A stretch of 64,000 nucleotides of DNA from Actinomadura meyerae (GCF_900188445.1 NZ_FZOR01000012.1:62001-126000); one strand, 5' to 3'. Positions 36,297 to 45,496 are shown, numbered from the stretch's first letter. A program made the numbers and translations. The notes: generated by a model not told the origin, from the letters alone.

Positions 36297-36343
36297 GACA
36301 ACTCCCCCGATGTCGCTGCACTGTCGTCCCATAGGTACCCCGC

Positions 36344-37015
36344 TTACCCCGGGTAGAAGCGCACCTCGGGACGCCCCACCTGCCCGTAGTGGGGTTTGCG
36401 GTAGGCCAGGCCGTTCTTCGCCAGATACTCCAGATAGCGGCGCGCGGTGACGCGGGAGACGCCGGTCAGGTCGGCCGCGGCGGCGGCGGACAGCCCGTCC
36501 GGCGCCTGGGACAGCACCTCGGTGACGGCCTGGAGCGTCTCGCCGCTCATGCCCTTCGGCAGCGCCCGGTGGTCGGGCGTGCGGAGGGTGGCGAGCATGC
36601 CGTCCACGTCGGCCTGGCCGCTGACCTCGCCGGTCCCGACCGCCTGCGCGCGGAAGCGGGCGTACCGGTCGAGCTTGTCGCGCAGGGACGCGAACGTGAA
36701 CGGCTTCAGCAGGTACTGGACGACCCCGACCGAGACCGCGGAGCGGATCACCGCCAGGTCCCGGGCGGAGGTCACCGCGATGACGTCGGTGTCGTGGCCC
36801 CCGGCGCGCAGCGCGCGGCAGACGGTGAGGCCGTGGGTGTCGGGCAGGTAGAAGTCGAGGAGGACGACGTCCACCCGCGTGCGCTCGCAGAAGCGCAGGG
36901 CCTCGGCCCCCGAGTGGACGACCCCGGCGACGGTGAACCCGGCGACGCGCTCGACGTACATGCGGTGCGCCTCGGCGGCGACCGGGTCGTCCTCGACGAT
37001 GAGCACCTCGATCAT
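36344..37015 (-). CDS. CitB/DcuR-family response regulator
   Basis: 223 residues. Receiver domain with acidic pocket EDD (about 8-10), phospho-Asp in VVLLDFYLPDTHG and KPF near 105; an output helix-turn-helix region (about 160-210) with LTGVSRVTARRYLEYLAKNG as in CitB-type regulators. Its ATG overlaps the TGA of the kinase gene. The pair normally senses C4/C6 carboxylates and controls a transporter; no transporter is adjacent here. Confidence 0.9.
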   Translation of the reverse strand: MIEVLIVEDDPVAAEAHRMYVERVAGFTVAGVVHSGAEALRFCERTRVDVVLLDFYLPDTHGLTVCRALRAGGHDTDVIAVTSARDLAVIRSAVSVGVVQYLLKPFTFASLRDKLDRYARFRAQAVGTGEVSGQADVDGMLATLRTPDHRALPKGMSGETLQAVTEVLSQAPDGLSAAAAADLTGVSRVTARRYLEYLAKNGLAYRKPHYGQVGRPEVRFYPG

Positions 37016-38613
37016 CGCGGCTCCAGGGGCAGCCGCACGGTGAACACGGCACCGGCGTCGCGCCCCACCCGGACGTCGCCGCCGTGCCGCCGGACGGCCT
37101 GCCCGACCAGCGCCAGGCCGAGCCCGTGCCCGACCGGCCCGCCGGACGACTTGGTCGTCCAGCCGCGCCGGAACATCTCCGGCACCGCCGCCGGGTCGAC
37201 GCCCGGACCGCTGTCGGACACCTCCAGCAGGAGCGTGCCGTCGTCCTCGCGGGCGCTGACGGTGACGCGCGGCGGCCGGGCGGACGCGTTCTCGATCGCC
37301 GCGTCCACCGCGTTGTCGATCAGGTTGCCGAGGATCGTGACGAGGTCGCGGGCCTCCACCGTGCCCTCGATCGCGGTGTCCTCGCTGATGACCAGCTCGA
37401 CGCCGCGCTCGGCGGCCTCGGCGGACTTGCCGAGCAGCAGGGCCGCCAGCACGGGCTCGGTGACCGAGCCCACGACCCGGTCGGTGAGGCGCTGCGCGGT
37501 CGCGAGCTCGGCGGTGGCGAACGCGACGGCCTGGTCCGGACGGCCCAGCTCGACGAGCGACACCACCGTGTGCAGGCGGTTCGCGGCCTCGTGCGCCTGC
37601 GAGCGCAGCGACTCGGCGAAGCCGCGGACGGTGTCGAGCTCACCGGTCAGGCTCTGGAGCTCGGTGTGGTCGCGGAGGGTGACGACGTTGCCCATCGCCT
37701 TGTCCCGGGACCGGACGGGCGAGGTGTTCACGACGAGGACGCGGGTGTCGCCGACGTGGATCTCGTCCGAGCGGGGCTTCGGGGACTCCAGCGTCGCGAC
37801 CAGCTCGTCCGGCAGGCCGAGGTCGGCGACCGGCCGGCCGCGCGGGTGCTCGGGCAGGTCCAGCAGTTCGAGGGCCGCGTCATTGCACAGCACCACCCGG
37901 CCCGACCGGTCGAGGATGAGCAGCCCCTCGCGGACGGCGTGCAGGATCGCCTCGTAGTACTCGAACATCTCGCGCAGCTCGCCGGGCGCGGTCCCGCGGG
38001 TCTGGCGGCGCAGCCGGGCGGAGACGAGGTAGCTGCCCGCCATCCCGGCGGCCAGCACCATGCCCGCGACGGCGCCGAGGGCGAGCAGCCGCTCGCGCAG
38101 CTCCGCGCTGATCACCTTGACGGTGATGCCGACCGCGACCAGCGCCACGACCCGGTGCCGGTCGTCGAAGACGGGCGCGACGGTCCGCACGGACGGCCCG
38201 AGCGTCCCGGTGTAGGTCTCGGTGAACGTGCGGCCCGCGACGGCGGGCGCGGTGTTGCCGACGAAGTGCCCGCCGATCCGGGCCGGGTTCGGGTGCGTGT
38301 AGCGGATCCCCGCCGGAGTCATGATCGTGATGAAGTCCACACCGGTGTCGCGCCGGACGCGCTCGGCGTACGGCTGGAGCAGCGCGCTCGGGTCGGGGGC
38401 GGCGAGCGCCTCCCGGACGTTGCGCGCGTCGGCGATGCTCGCCGCGACCGCCGCCACGGTCTGCTCGGCCGCGTCGTCGGCGGCGCGGCCCGCGTCCAGG
38501 TAGGCGAGCACGGCCCCGGCCGCGACGAGCAGCCCGACGATCGCCGCTTGCAGCACCAGTAGCTGGCGGGCCACGCTCCATGTGCCGGGAGCCGCCCAGC
38601 GGGGTCGCCGCAT
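37012..38613 (-). CDS. CitA/DcuS-type sensor histidine kinase
   Basis: 533 residues from the ATG at 38613 (GGGAGG 12 bases upstream). Two membrane helices (about 17-38 and 160-180) enclose a Cache-like sensor with GIRYTHPNPARIGGHFVGN. Then a PAS domain (about 205-310), Spo0B-like dimerisation region with FAESLRSQAHEAANRLHTVVSL (the histidine), and HATPase with NLIDNAVDAAI, DSGPGVDP and GHGLGLALV. The sensor motif matches citrate/fumarate/malate sensors, so a dicarboxylate-type ligand is likely but not shown. Confidence 0.92.
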   Translation of the reverse strand: MRRPRWAAPGTWSVARQLLVLQAAIVGLLVAAGAVLAYLDAGRAADDAAEQTVAAVAASIADARNVREALAAPDPSALLQPYAERVRRDTGVDFITIMTPAGIRYTHPNPARIGGHFVGNTAPAVAGRTFTETYTGTLGPSVRTVAPVFDDRHRVVALVAVGITVKVISAELRERLLALGAVAGMVLAAGMAGSYLVSARLRRQTRGTAPGELREMFEYYEAILHAVREGLLILDRSGRVVLCNDAALELLDLPEHPRGRPVADLGLPDELVATLESPKPRSDEIHVGDTRVLVVNTSPVRSRDKAMGNVVTLRDHTELQSLTGELDTVRGFAESLRSQAHEAANRLHTVVSLVELGRPDQAVAFATAELATAQRLTDRVVGSVTEPVLAALLLGKSAEAAERGVELVISEDTAIEGTVEARDLVTILGNLIDNAVDAAIENASARPPRVTVSAREDDGTLLLEVSDSGPGVDPAAVPEMFRRGWTTKSSGGPVGHGLGLALVGQAVRRHGGDVRVGRDAGAVFTVRLPLEPR

Positions 38614-38815
38614 CGGACGATCGCACCTCCCTCGCGGAACACGCCGTGAACGAAATGTACACAAGCGTGACCGTTACCACGGGACCGCGCATAGTGACGG
38701 ATGCGACGCCGCGGACCCCCGCAGACCCTGCTTCCGCAAGGCCATCCCCACCGCGGTGCGCCCGCCGTGTGCATGCGCCCACCGTCCAGGCGCATGGGCG
38801 CCCCGCCGGGTAGCG

Positions 38816-38848
38816 GGCGCCCGTCCCGGTTCGATCGGGACGGGCGCC
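38816..38848 (-). terminator. Terminator hairpin after the AmaP-like gene
   Basis: Perfect 13-bp stem ggcgcccgtcccg / cgggacgggcgcc with a 7-base loop gttcgat, starting 27 bases after the minus-strand stop at 38875. A good intrinsic-type terminator for this GC-rich genome, without a T-run. The remaining 38614-38815 stretch holds the kinase promoter region. Confidence 0.7.
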
Positions 38849-38874
38849 GCTCCCCCCGGCTCCAGCCCCCTGGC

Positions 38875-39438
38875 TCAGGCGGGCTCGGGCTGTGCTCGGC
38901 GGCGCCGGGAACGCTCGGTCGGCGTGCGGAAGCGGATCACCACCGGCAGCTCCGGCATCCCGACCGCGCTGCGGTACCGCTCGACCGGACCCGCCCCCAG
39001 CTCCCCGTACACCTCGCCGACGAGCGCGTCGCCCCCGCAGGAGACGTCCAGCAGCAGGCGCGGCCGGTCGGCCGTGCCGGTGAGGCGGATCCGGACGTCC
39101 GCGACGCCGGGCAGGCCGCGCGCGGCGCGCCGCAGCTCGGCGGCGGCGTCCCGGGCCCGCGCCCGGGTCTCTCGGTCGAGGTCCGGCCACCGCTGGTGGA
39201 CGAGGGTGCGCAACTGGAGGACGAGCCAGAGCTGACCGGCGAGGGCCACCAGCTCGGCGACGGCCGCGGCGGACGGCAGGAACCAGCCGGTGCCGCCGGC
39301 GAGGCGCCCCGCCCCCGCGGGGAGCAGCGGCTCCGCCGACACCGGCCCGAACGCGTCGAACGCGCCCAGCCCGAGCGCGGCGGCCGACACGCCGGCCAGC
39401 AGCAGCACCGTCCCGGTCATCGCGATCGCGATCCGCAT
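38875..39438 (-). CDS. Asp23-associated (AmaP-like) membrane protein
   Basis: 187 residues with an N-terminal membrane helix (about 5-27), a second hydrophobic stretch near 55-75, and a C-terminal Asp23/Gls24-like domain (ARDAAAELRRAARGLPGVADVRIRL, SCGGDALVGEVYGELG). In Firmicutes AmaP anchors Asp23 at the membrane; actinomycete counterparts sit with Asp23 and DUF6286 genes. Here only the DUF6286 partner is adjacent. Confidence 0.75.
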   Translation of the reverse strand: MRIAIAMTGTVLLLAGVSAAALGLGAFDAFGPVSAEPLLPAGAGRLAGGTGWFLPSAAAVAELVALAGQLWLVLQLRTLVHQRWPDLDRETRARARDAAAELRRAARGLPGVADVRIRLTGTADRPRLLLDVSCGGDALVGEVYGELGAGPVERYRSAVGMPELPVVIRFRTPTERSRRRRAQPEPA

Positions 39439-39473
39439 CTCAGTCCCTCCGCCGCATCTGGGTGTCCGGTGTC

Positions 39474-40088
39474 TCAGTCCTTGCGCCAGCGGAGCCGGAC
39501 GTCGACCGGCGGCCGGTGCATCGGCTCGATCCGGTCGAGCCGTTCCTCGGCGGCGGCCCGCACCAGCTCCGGCAGGTTCGCCGGGTTCCGGTAGTGGGTG
39601 GCGGCCCGCACGACCAGCCCGCGCCGGACGATCCCGAGGCCGCGGACGCGGGCCCGCTCGATGCCGGGGACCTCCAGGACCCCCTCCTCGACCGCGCGGC
39701 GCACCGCGGCCCGGCCGATGAGCCCCGCCTGGCGCGGGTCGGTGCCGTCCAGCGGGATGCCGCGCAGCCGGCCGGGCAGCGCGGCGGCGAGGAACGCGGC
39801 GCCGAGGACGGCGACGGCTCCGGCGGCCGCGAGGACGTCCGGGTCGTCCCAGGTGCGGCCGTGCAGGGCGTCCGCGAGCGCGGCGACGCCCGGCACCGGA
39901 TGGACGGTCGAGCCGAGCGCGGCGGCCAGCAGCTCGATCGCGGCGACCCCGCCGCCCACCGTCAGCAGCAGCGCGGCGAGGGCCCCCGCGAGCGCGCGGC
40001 GGGGCCGGAACTCGCGGACGGCGAGCCGGTGCGCGCCGCGCCTGTCCCGCGCCTCATCGATCACGTCCTTGACCAGCGCCTCGGCCAT
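39474..40088 (-). CDS. DUF6286 membrane protein
   Basis: 204 residues from the ATG at 40088 (a GTG two codons upstream is possible). Two or three membrane helices (about 30-55 and 88-108), then a cytoplasmic Asp23-like region VEEGVLEVPGIERARVRGLGIV. This is the family found beside AmaP/Asp23 genes in actinomycetes, linked to envelope stress. 35 bases separate it from the AmaP-like gene. The upstream region has a 21-bp duplication. Confidence 0.75.
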   Translation of the reverse strand: MAEALVKDVIDEARDRRGAHRLAVREFRPRRALAGALAALLLTVGGGVAAIELLAAALGSTVHPVPGVAALADALHGRTWDDPDVLAAAGAVAVLGAAFLAAALPGRLRGIPLDGTDPRQAGLIGRAAVRRAVEEGVLEVPGIERARVRGLGIVRRGLVVRAATHYRNPANLPELVRAAAEERLDRIEPMHRPPVDVRLRWRKD

Positions 40089-40099
40089 CGCCACCCCCG

Positions 40100-40140
40100 T
40101 GAGCCATCGGCACGCCCGGCTGAGCCATCGGCACGCCCGG
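40100..40140. repeat. 21-bp duplication in front of the DUF6286 start
   Basis: tgagccatcggcacgcccggc (40100-40120) is repeated at 40121-40140. Read on the minus strand each copy contains an ATG in the context ccgATGgct, resembling the true start (gcgATGgcc). This is the only repeat of the set at a start rather than a stop. Confidence 0.8.
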
Positions 40141-40229
40141 CAACGTCACCCATGGTGACGCGTAATCACGCGCAGTGATACGCGCCATGCCGACATCTCA
40201 CGGAAAAGCGCAGGTCAGAAGATCAGCAC

Positions 40230-40274
40230 GGGGTCGCCGGAAGCGGGGTCGGCGGGAGCGGGGTCAGCGGAAGA
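40230..40274. repeat. 15-bp x3 repeat over the purU stop codon
   Basis: Units at 40230-40244, 40245-40259 and 40260-40274 share cggggtc-g-cgg-ag. On the minus strand the first unit reads CTTCCGCTGACCCCG and contains the purU TGA; in the two later units that codon has become CGA. 15 bp equals five codons, so the copies stay in frame. Confidence 0.8.
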
Positions 40275-41121
40275 CGACCGTCCGGTCCCCGTTGAGCAGG
40301 ACGCGGTGCTCGGCGTGCCAGCGGACCGCCCGCGCCAGCGCGAGGCACTCGACGTCGCGGCCGACCGCGACCAGCTCCTCGGGGCTGTGGGTGTGGTCGA
40401 CGCGGGCGACCTCCTGCTCGATGATCGGCCCCTCGTCCAGGTCGGCGGTGACGTAGTGCGCGGTGGCGCCGATCAGCTTCACACCGCGCGCGTGCGCCTG
40501 GTGGTAGGGGCGGGCGCCCTTGAAGCTCGGCAGGAACGAGTGGTGGATGTTAATGATCTGCCCCGGCAGCTTCGCGCAGAAGTCGTCGGACAGGATCTGC
40601 ATGTACCGGGCGAGGACGACGAGGTCGGCGCGGTAGTGCTCGACCAGCGTCAGGATCTCGGCCTCCTGCGCGGGCTTGCCGCCGGGCCCGGCGGGCAGGT
40701 GGTGGTAGTCGATCCCGTAGGACTGGGTGAGGGGACGCAGGTCGGGGTGGTTGGAGGCGACCGCGACGATGTCGATGTCGAGCAGCCCGGACCGCGTCCG
40801 GTAGAGCAGGTCGTTCAGGCAGTGCCCGCCCTTCGACACCATGATCAGCACGCGCGGGCGCTCGGCGAGGGCGTGCAGCCGCCACTCCAGGCCCAGCTCG
40901 GGCACCAGCGAGCCGAACGCGCCGCGCAGCTCGTCGGGGTCGGTGTCGTCCAGGGCCGCGAACTGGACCCGCATGAAGAAGGTGCCGGACTCGCCGTCAC
41001 CGAACTGCTGGCTCTCCACGATGTTGCATCCGCGCTCGGCCAGTACCCCCGAGACGGCCGCGACGATGCCGGGCCGGTCCGGGCAGGAGAGGGTCAGGAC
41101 GAATTCGTTCAACGGTCTCAC
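40264..41121 (-). CDS. purU: Formyltetrahydrofolate deformylase
   Basis: 285 residues from the GTG at 41121 (TTG at 41112 is the alternative), the family's usual length. N-terminal ACT domain FVLTLSCPDRPGIVAAVSG; C-terminal formyl-hydrolase domain with NHPDL, HHLPAGPGGK, INIHHSFLPSFKGARPYHQA and TADLDEGPII. Catalytic Asn/His/Asp set is in place. Releases formate from 10-formyl-THF for purine synthesis and folate balance. Its stop lies in a 15-bp repeat. Confidence 0.96.
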   Translation of the reverse strand: MRPLNEFVLTLSCPDRPGIVAAVSGVLAERGCNIVESQQFGDGESGTFFMRVQFAALDDTDPDELRGAFGSLVPELGLEWRLHALAERPRVLIMVSKGGHCLNDLLYRTRSGLLDIDIVAVASNHPDLRPLTQSYGIDYHHLPAGPGGKPAQEAEILTLVEHYRADLVVLARYMQILSDDFCAKLPGQIINIHHSFLPSFKGARPYHQAHARGVKLIGATAHYVTADLDEGPIIEQEVARVDHTHSPEELVAVGRDVECLALARAVRWHAEHRVLLNGDRTVVFR

Positions 41122-41291
41122 TCTTATCGCGAAGCGGCAGTTCAGACGGGTCCCTACGAGCTTACGCGGCCCCCGGCCGCGGCACCGCCGTCCTTGCACA
41201 TCGACGCACATCGGCGATTCGCGAACGGTCCGCGGCGGCTCGTCTACCGGCGAGTAGTTTGAGGTGCTTCCTTGGGGTTACCTTGACCTCC

Positions 41292-42221
41292 ATGCGTCGC
41301 ATCGCGCTCCTGGCCCTGGCCACCGCCCTCGTCGTCGCCGGCTGCACCGAGCAGACCGGTGAGAAGGGCGGGGACGACCGGCGCCCGCAGAAGGTGGACG
41401 GCATCCCCACCTCGGCGGGCACGCACAAGCAGAAGATGGACGTGGGCACGATCGGGCACCGCGAGTTCCTGCTGCACGTCCCGTCCAAGGTGGCGGGCGG
41501 CAAGTGGGAGGACGGCAAGCCCGCCGACGCGCCCGCGCTCGTCGTCGCCCTGCACGGCGGGCTCGCCAACATGAACAAGATGGAGAGCCTGACCGGCTTC
41601 AACAAGCTGTCGGACGAGCACGGCTTCCTCGTCGCGTACCCGGACGGGTTCATGACGACGTGGAACGCGGGCGACTGCTGCGGCGCCGCGAAGGTGGGGA
41701 ACATCGACGACGTCGGGTTCCTCAGCAAGATGATCGACAAGCTGACGGACGCGGGGCTGGCCGACTCGAAGCGCGTCTACGTGACCGGGTTCTCCAACGG
41801 CGCGGGCATGGCGTACCGGATGGCCTGCGAGAAGCCGGACAAGGTGGCGGCCATCGGGGTGGTCGAGGGCGCTCTGGTGACCAAGTGCGACCCGAGCCGT
41901 CCGGTCTCTGCGATGATCTTCCATGGGACGGCCGACCGGAACGTCCCGTTCAACGGCGGCGGCGACCGCGACTTCAACGACAAGCGCCCGTTCCCGCCCG
42001 TCTCCAAGGCGGTCGACTTCTGGCGCGAGCGGGCCGGGCTCCCCCGGCTCGGCGAGCGGGTCGAGGCGAGCGGTGCGGGCACCGACTGCACGAGCACCGG
42101 TAAGGGCGACAAGGGGGTCGCGGTGACGTTCTGCAAGATCCAGGGCGGCACGCACAGCTGGCCCAAGGGGGCGAGCCCGATGCTCTGGGACTTCTTCGCC
42201 GACCATCCGCGCGAGGGCTGA
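41292..42221 (+). CDS. Secreted polyhydroxyalkanoate depolymerase/esterase lipoprotein (LpqC-like)
   Basis: 309 residues from the ATG at 41292. Lipoprotein signal peptide with lipobox VVAGC. alpha/beta hydrolase with oxyanion region LVVALHGGLANMNKM, nucleophile elbow TGFSNGAGMAYRMAC, acid near FHGTADRNVPF and histidine in GGTHSWPKG. The fold matches the PHB depolymerase/feruloyl esterase group (PF10503) that includes LpqC. Substrate could be a polyester or an acetylated/feruloylated sugar. Confidence 0.87.
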   Translation: MRRIALLALATALVVAGCTEQTGEKGGDDRRPQKVDGIPTSAGTHKQKMDVGTIGHREFLLHVPSKVAGGKWEDGKPADAPALVVALHGGLANMNKMESLTGFNKLSDEHGFLVAYPDGFMTTWNAGDCCGAAKVGNIDDVGFLSKMIDKLTDAGLADSKRVYVTGFSNGAGMAYRMACEKPDKVAAIGVVEGALVTKCDPSRPVSAMIFHGTADRNVPFNGGGDRDFNDKRPFPPVSKAVDFWRERAGLPRLGERVEASGAGTDCTSTGKGDKGVAVTFCKIQGGTHSWPKGASPMLWDFFADHPREG

Positions 42222-42271
42222 CCGGAAAGCGGTACGTGAGAGCTTTTCACATTAGCCGGTAGTGTGGCAGT

Positions 42272-43465
42272 GTGACGAGCATGAACCTCCGGGACCGCTA
42301 CGACGCCGCGACGGCCGGCCTCGAGGCGCCGTTCGCCGCCGTCGACCTGGCGGCCTTCCGCGCCAACGCCGAGGGCCTGCTGCGCCGCGCGGCCGGCAAG
42401 CCGATCCGGGTGGCGAGCAAGTCCGTGCGCTGCCGGGCGCTCCTGGAGGACGTCCTCGCGATGGACGGGTTCGCCGGGATCATGGCGTTCACCCTGCCGG
42501 AGGCGCTGTGGCTCGCGGCCGAGGGCGTCAGCGACGACATCCTCGTCGCCTACCCGACCGCCGACCGCACCGCCGTCGCGGCGCTCGCCGAGGACGAGGC
42601 CGCCGCCCGCGCGATCACGCTGATGGTCGACTCCCCCGAGCACCTCGCGCTGATCGAGGACGCCGCCGGCGACCGGCGCGTCCGGGTCTGCGTCGACATC
42701 GACGCCTCCTACCGGCCGCTCGGCGGCCGGGTCCGGATCGGCGCGCTGCGCTCCCCGCTGCGCACCCCCGGCGAGGTGAGCGCGTTCGCCGAGCGCATCC
42801 TCAAGCGGCCCTCGCTCCACCTCGTCGGGCTGATGGCCTACGAGTCCCAGATCGCCGGCGTCGGCGACCTCCCGCCCGGACGCCCCGCGCGCGGCCGCGT
42901 CATCCGCGCCATGCAGCGGCAGTCCCGGCTGGAACTCGCCCGGCGGCGCGCCGCGATCGTCCGGGCCGTCCGGGAACTGACCGACCTGGAGTTCGTCAAC
43001 GGCGGCGGCACCGGCAGCGTCGAGAAGACCGCCGCCGAGCGCGCCGTCACCGAGATCGCCGCGGGCTCCGGGCTCTACCAGCCGCACCTGTTCGACCAGT
43101 ACTCCAACTTCACCGGGCGGCCCGCCGCGCTGTTCGCGCTGCCCGTGGTGCGGCGCCCCGGACGCGGCGTCGCGACCTGCCTCGGCGGCGGCTACCTCGC
43201 GTCCGGCCCCGCCGACGCGGTCCGGCTCCCGCAGCCGTACCTCCCGGCCGGGCTGTCCTACGACCCGAACGAGGGCGCGGGCGAGGTCCAGACCCCGCTG
43301 CTCGGCTCCTCCGCCGACCTGCTGTCCGTCGGCGACCGGGTGTGGTTCCGCCACACCAAGGCCGGCGAACTCTGCGAACGCTTCGACGCACTGCACCTGA
43401 TCGAGAACGGCCAGTACGTCCGTACCGTCCCGACGTATAGGGGCGAGGGCAAGACGTTCTTGTGA
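42272..43465 (+). CDS. Amino acid deaminase/aldolase (alanine racemase-like PLP protein)
   Basis: 397 residues; GTG at 42272 or ATG at 42281. N-terminal PLP barrel of the alanine racemase type with the Schiff-base lysine in IRVASKSVRC, VCVDIDASYRPLGGRVR and FVNGGGTGS phosphate loop; C-terminal D-threonine-aldolase-like domain with GGGYLASGP and a putative metal site near VWFRHTKAGEL. Annotated elsewhere as amino acid deaminase/aldolase; the natural substrate is unknown. A palindromic terminator overlaps its stop codon. Confidence 0.87.
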   Translation: MTSMNLRDRYDAATAGLEAPFAAVDLAAFRANAEGLLRRAAGKPIRVASKSVRCRALLEDVLAMDGFAGIMAFTLPEALWLAAEGVSDDILVAYPTADRTAVAALAEDEAAARAITLMVDSPEHLALIEDAAGDRRVRVCVDIDASYRPLGGRVRIGALRSPLRTPGEVSAFAERILKRPSLHLVGLMAYESQIAGVGDLPPGRPARGRVIRAMQRQSRLELARRRAAIVRAVRELTDLEFVNGGGTGSVEKTAAERAVTEIAAGSGLYQPHLFDQYSNFTGRPAALFALPVVRRPGRGVATCLGGGYLASGPADAVRLPQPYLPAGLSYDPNEGAGEVQTPLLGSSADLLSVGDRVWFRHTKAGELCERFDALHLIENGQYVRTVPTYRGEGKTFL

Positions 43466-43480
43466 AGGGGCCCCCTTCAC
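43462..43480 (+). terminator. Palindrome over the stop codon of the PLP gene
   Basis: gtgaagggg-c-ccccttcac is a perfect 9-bp inverted repeat that begins one base before the TGA (43463-43465). It could act as a compact terminator, with the central bases as loop. Confidence 0.5.
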
Positions 43481-43535
43481 CCCCGCCGCGGCCGGCGGGC
43501 TGAGGCTCACGCCTCGGTGCGCGTAGGTTGGGGGG

Positions 43536-44210
43536 ATGAGCGACGCTCCCCTGATCAGTGTCCGCGGCGAGGCGGTGGTGGAGGCCGAGCCGGAGATCGC
43601 GCGGCTGTCGGTGCACGTCCAGTCGCAGGAGTCCGACCGGCGCACCGCGCTCGACCGGCTCAACGAGCGGAACCGGGCCTGCCTCGACCTGGTCGCCTCC
43701 TACGGCGAGGCGGTGGAGAAGGTCGAGACGGGCGGGCTGTCGATCGCGCCGCTGCTGAAGTACAAGCGGCGCGAGGGCGACATCCGCGCCTACCGCGGCA
43801 CCGTCTGGATCAAGATCACGGTGGTCGACTTCGGGGTGCTCGGCGAGCTGGTCGCCCGGCTCGCCGACCTGGAGCGGACGTACGTCAGCGGGCCCGAGTG
43901 GGAGCTGCGGCGCGACAGCGAGGTCTACCCGCGGGCCGCGCGGCTGGCGGCGCACGAGGCCGTGGCCCGCGCGCGCAGCTACGCCGAGGCGCTCGGGGCG
44001 CGGCTCACCGGGCTGGTCGAGCTGTCGGACGAGGGGCTCGGCCGCACGTCCCACGAGGCACCGGTCGCGCTCGCCGCCGCGTACGGGCGCGCGGGCGGGG
44101 CCGAGGCCGGGGAGCCCGAGCCGCTCGACCTGGAGCCGGAGACGCAGATCGTCCGCGCCGCCGTCGAGGCCCGGTTCACCGTCACGCAGCCCGACCTGGA
44201 GCCGCGGTGA
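43536..44210 (+). CDS. SIMPL-domain (DUF541) protein
   Basis: 224 residues without signal peptide. SIMPL/DUF541 features: ISVRGEAVVEAEPEIARLSVHV at the start, LSIAPLLKYK, and a conserved helix ARARSYAEALGARLTGLVEL. Family function is obscure (interleukin-1 receptor kinase binding-like in animals, stress-linked in bacteria). The TGA overlaps the GTG of the GH4 gene, so the two are co-translated. Confidence 0.88.
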   Translation: MSDAPLISVRGEAVVEAEPEIARLSVHVQSQESDRRTALDRLNERNRACLDLVASYGEAVEKVETGGLSIAPLLKYKRREGDIRAYRGTVWIKITVVDFGVLGELVARLADLERTYVSGPEWELRRDSEVYPRAARLAAHEAVARARSYAEALGARLTGLVELSDEGLGRTSHEAPVALAAAYGRAGGAEAGEPEPLDLEPETQIVRAAVEARFTVTQPDLEPR

Positions 44211-45478
44211 AGGTCGCGATCGTCGGCGCCGGCAGCGGCTACATGCCGGGCGTCATCCGGGGGCTGCTGCACCGCGCCGACGACCTCGCCGGGACGGAAC
44301 TCGCCTGCTACGACATCGACGCCGCGCACCTGGAGGTCATGACGCGGCTGGCCCGCGCCATGTTCGCCGCGCGGGGCGCCGCGTTCACGGTGTCGTCGCA
44401 CACCGACCTCAAGCCGGCGCTGGACGGCGCGTCCTACGTGTTCACGACGTTCCGTCCGGGCGGGCTCGCGGCCCGGCACCTGGACGAGTCGATCCCGCTG
44501 AAGCACGGCGTCGTCGGGCAGGAGACCGCGGGCCCCGGCGGGTTCCTGATGGCGCTGCGGTCGGTGCCCGTCCTGCTGGACATCGCGGCCGAGGCCGACC
44601 CGGGCGCGTGGATCGTCAACTACACCAACCCGACGAACGTCGTCACCGACGCCGTGGCCCGGCACACCGGCGCGCGCATCATCGGGCTGTGCGACCAGTT
44701 CATCGGCGACACCGAGATGTGGGCCGAGCTCCTGGGCCTGCCGTTCGACGGCTTGGAGGCCGACTGGATCGGCCTGAACCACGCCACCTGGGCGCAGCGG
44801 CTCCGGCTCGACGGCCGCGAACTGGACCTGCCGCTCCTGCTGGACGACCTGGAGGTCCCCGGCGGCGGCGCGACGCCCTGGCGCGACCCGTCCCGCATGG
44901 CCGAGCTGGCCAAGGCGCTCGGCTTCCTGCCGAACTCCTACGCCAAGTACTACTTCTTCCACGACCAGGTCGTGGACGAGCTGCGCGCGAAGGGCACCAC
45001 CCGCGCGCAGGACATCCTCGCCATGCTGCCCGGCTACTACGAGCAGGTCACCGCCGAGTCGCACAAGCCGGACCCCGACCCGTCCCGGGAGCGCGGCGGC
45101 GGCGAGCACGGCGAGTTCGCGGTGGACGTCATCTGCGCCATGCACCGCGACGAGGGCCGCCGGATGATCGTCAACACCCGCAACGGCGGGGCCGTCTCCT
45201 CGCTGGACGACGACGCGGTGGTGGAGGTCCCGGCGCTGGTCGGGCGGTCAGGGCCCGTCCCGCTGACGATGGGCCCGCTGCCCGGCCCGGTGCGCGGCCT
45301 CACCCAGGCGATCCACGCCTACGAGCGGCTCGCGGCCGACGCCGCCGTCACCGGCGACCGCCGCACCGCCCTGCAGGCGCTGATGGCGCACCCGTTCGTG
45401 CGGAGCAAGCACACCGCCGAGAAGATCCTGGACGAGGGCCTCGCCGCCCACCGCGACCACCTGCCGCAGTTCCACTGA
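44207..45478 (+). CDS. Family 4 glycoside hydrolase (6-phospho-beta-glucosidase type)
   Basis: 423 residues from the GTG at 44207. N-terminal Rossmann fold GAGSGYMPGVI, then NYTNPTNVVTDAV, the metal cysteine in LCDQFIGDTEMW and histidine in IGLNHATW, all characteristic of the GH4 group, which uses NAD and manganese and a redox-elimination mechanism. Substrate is usually a phosphorylated glycoside; here no PTS or transporter gene is adjacent. Confidence 0.9.
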   Translation: MKVAIVGAGSGYMPGVIRGLLHRADDLAGTELACYDIDAAHLEVMTRLARAMFAARGAAFTVSSHTDLKPALDGASYVFTTFRPGGLAARHLDESIPLKHGVVGQETAGPGGFLMALRSVPVLLDIAAEADPGAWIVNYTNPTNVVTDAVARHTGARIIGLCDQFIGDTEMWAELLGLPFDGLEADWIGLNHATWAQRLRLDGRELDLPLLLDDLEVPGGGATPWRDPSRMAELAKALGFLPNSYAKYYFFHDQVVDELRAKGTTRAQDILAMLPGYYEQVTAESHKPDPDPSRERGGGEHGEFAVDVICAMHRDEGRRMIVNTRNGGAVSSLDDDAVVEVPALVGRSGPVPLTMGPLPGPVRGLTQAIHAYERLAADAAVTGDRRTALQALMAHPFVRSKHTAEKILDEGLAAHRDHLPQFH

Positions 45479-45496
45479 GCGCCTGCTCCGCTGAAC

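Noticed and set aside
35953..36321. 122-residue ORF covering the small genes near 36 kb
   Set aside because: Its first half is antisense or out-of-frame to the 50-residue charged protein. Only the last 35-48 codons stand apart as a candidate.
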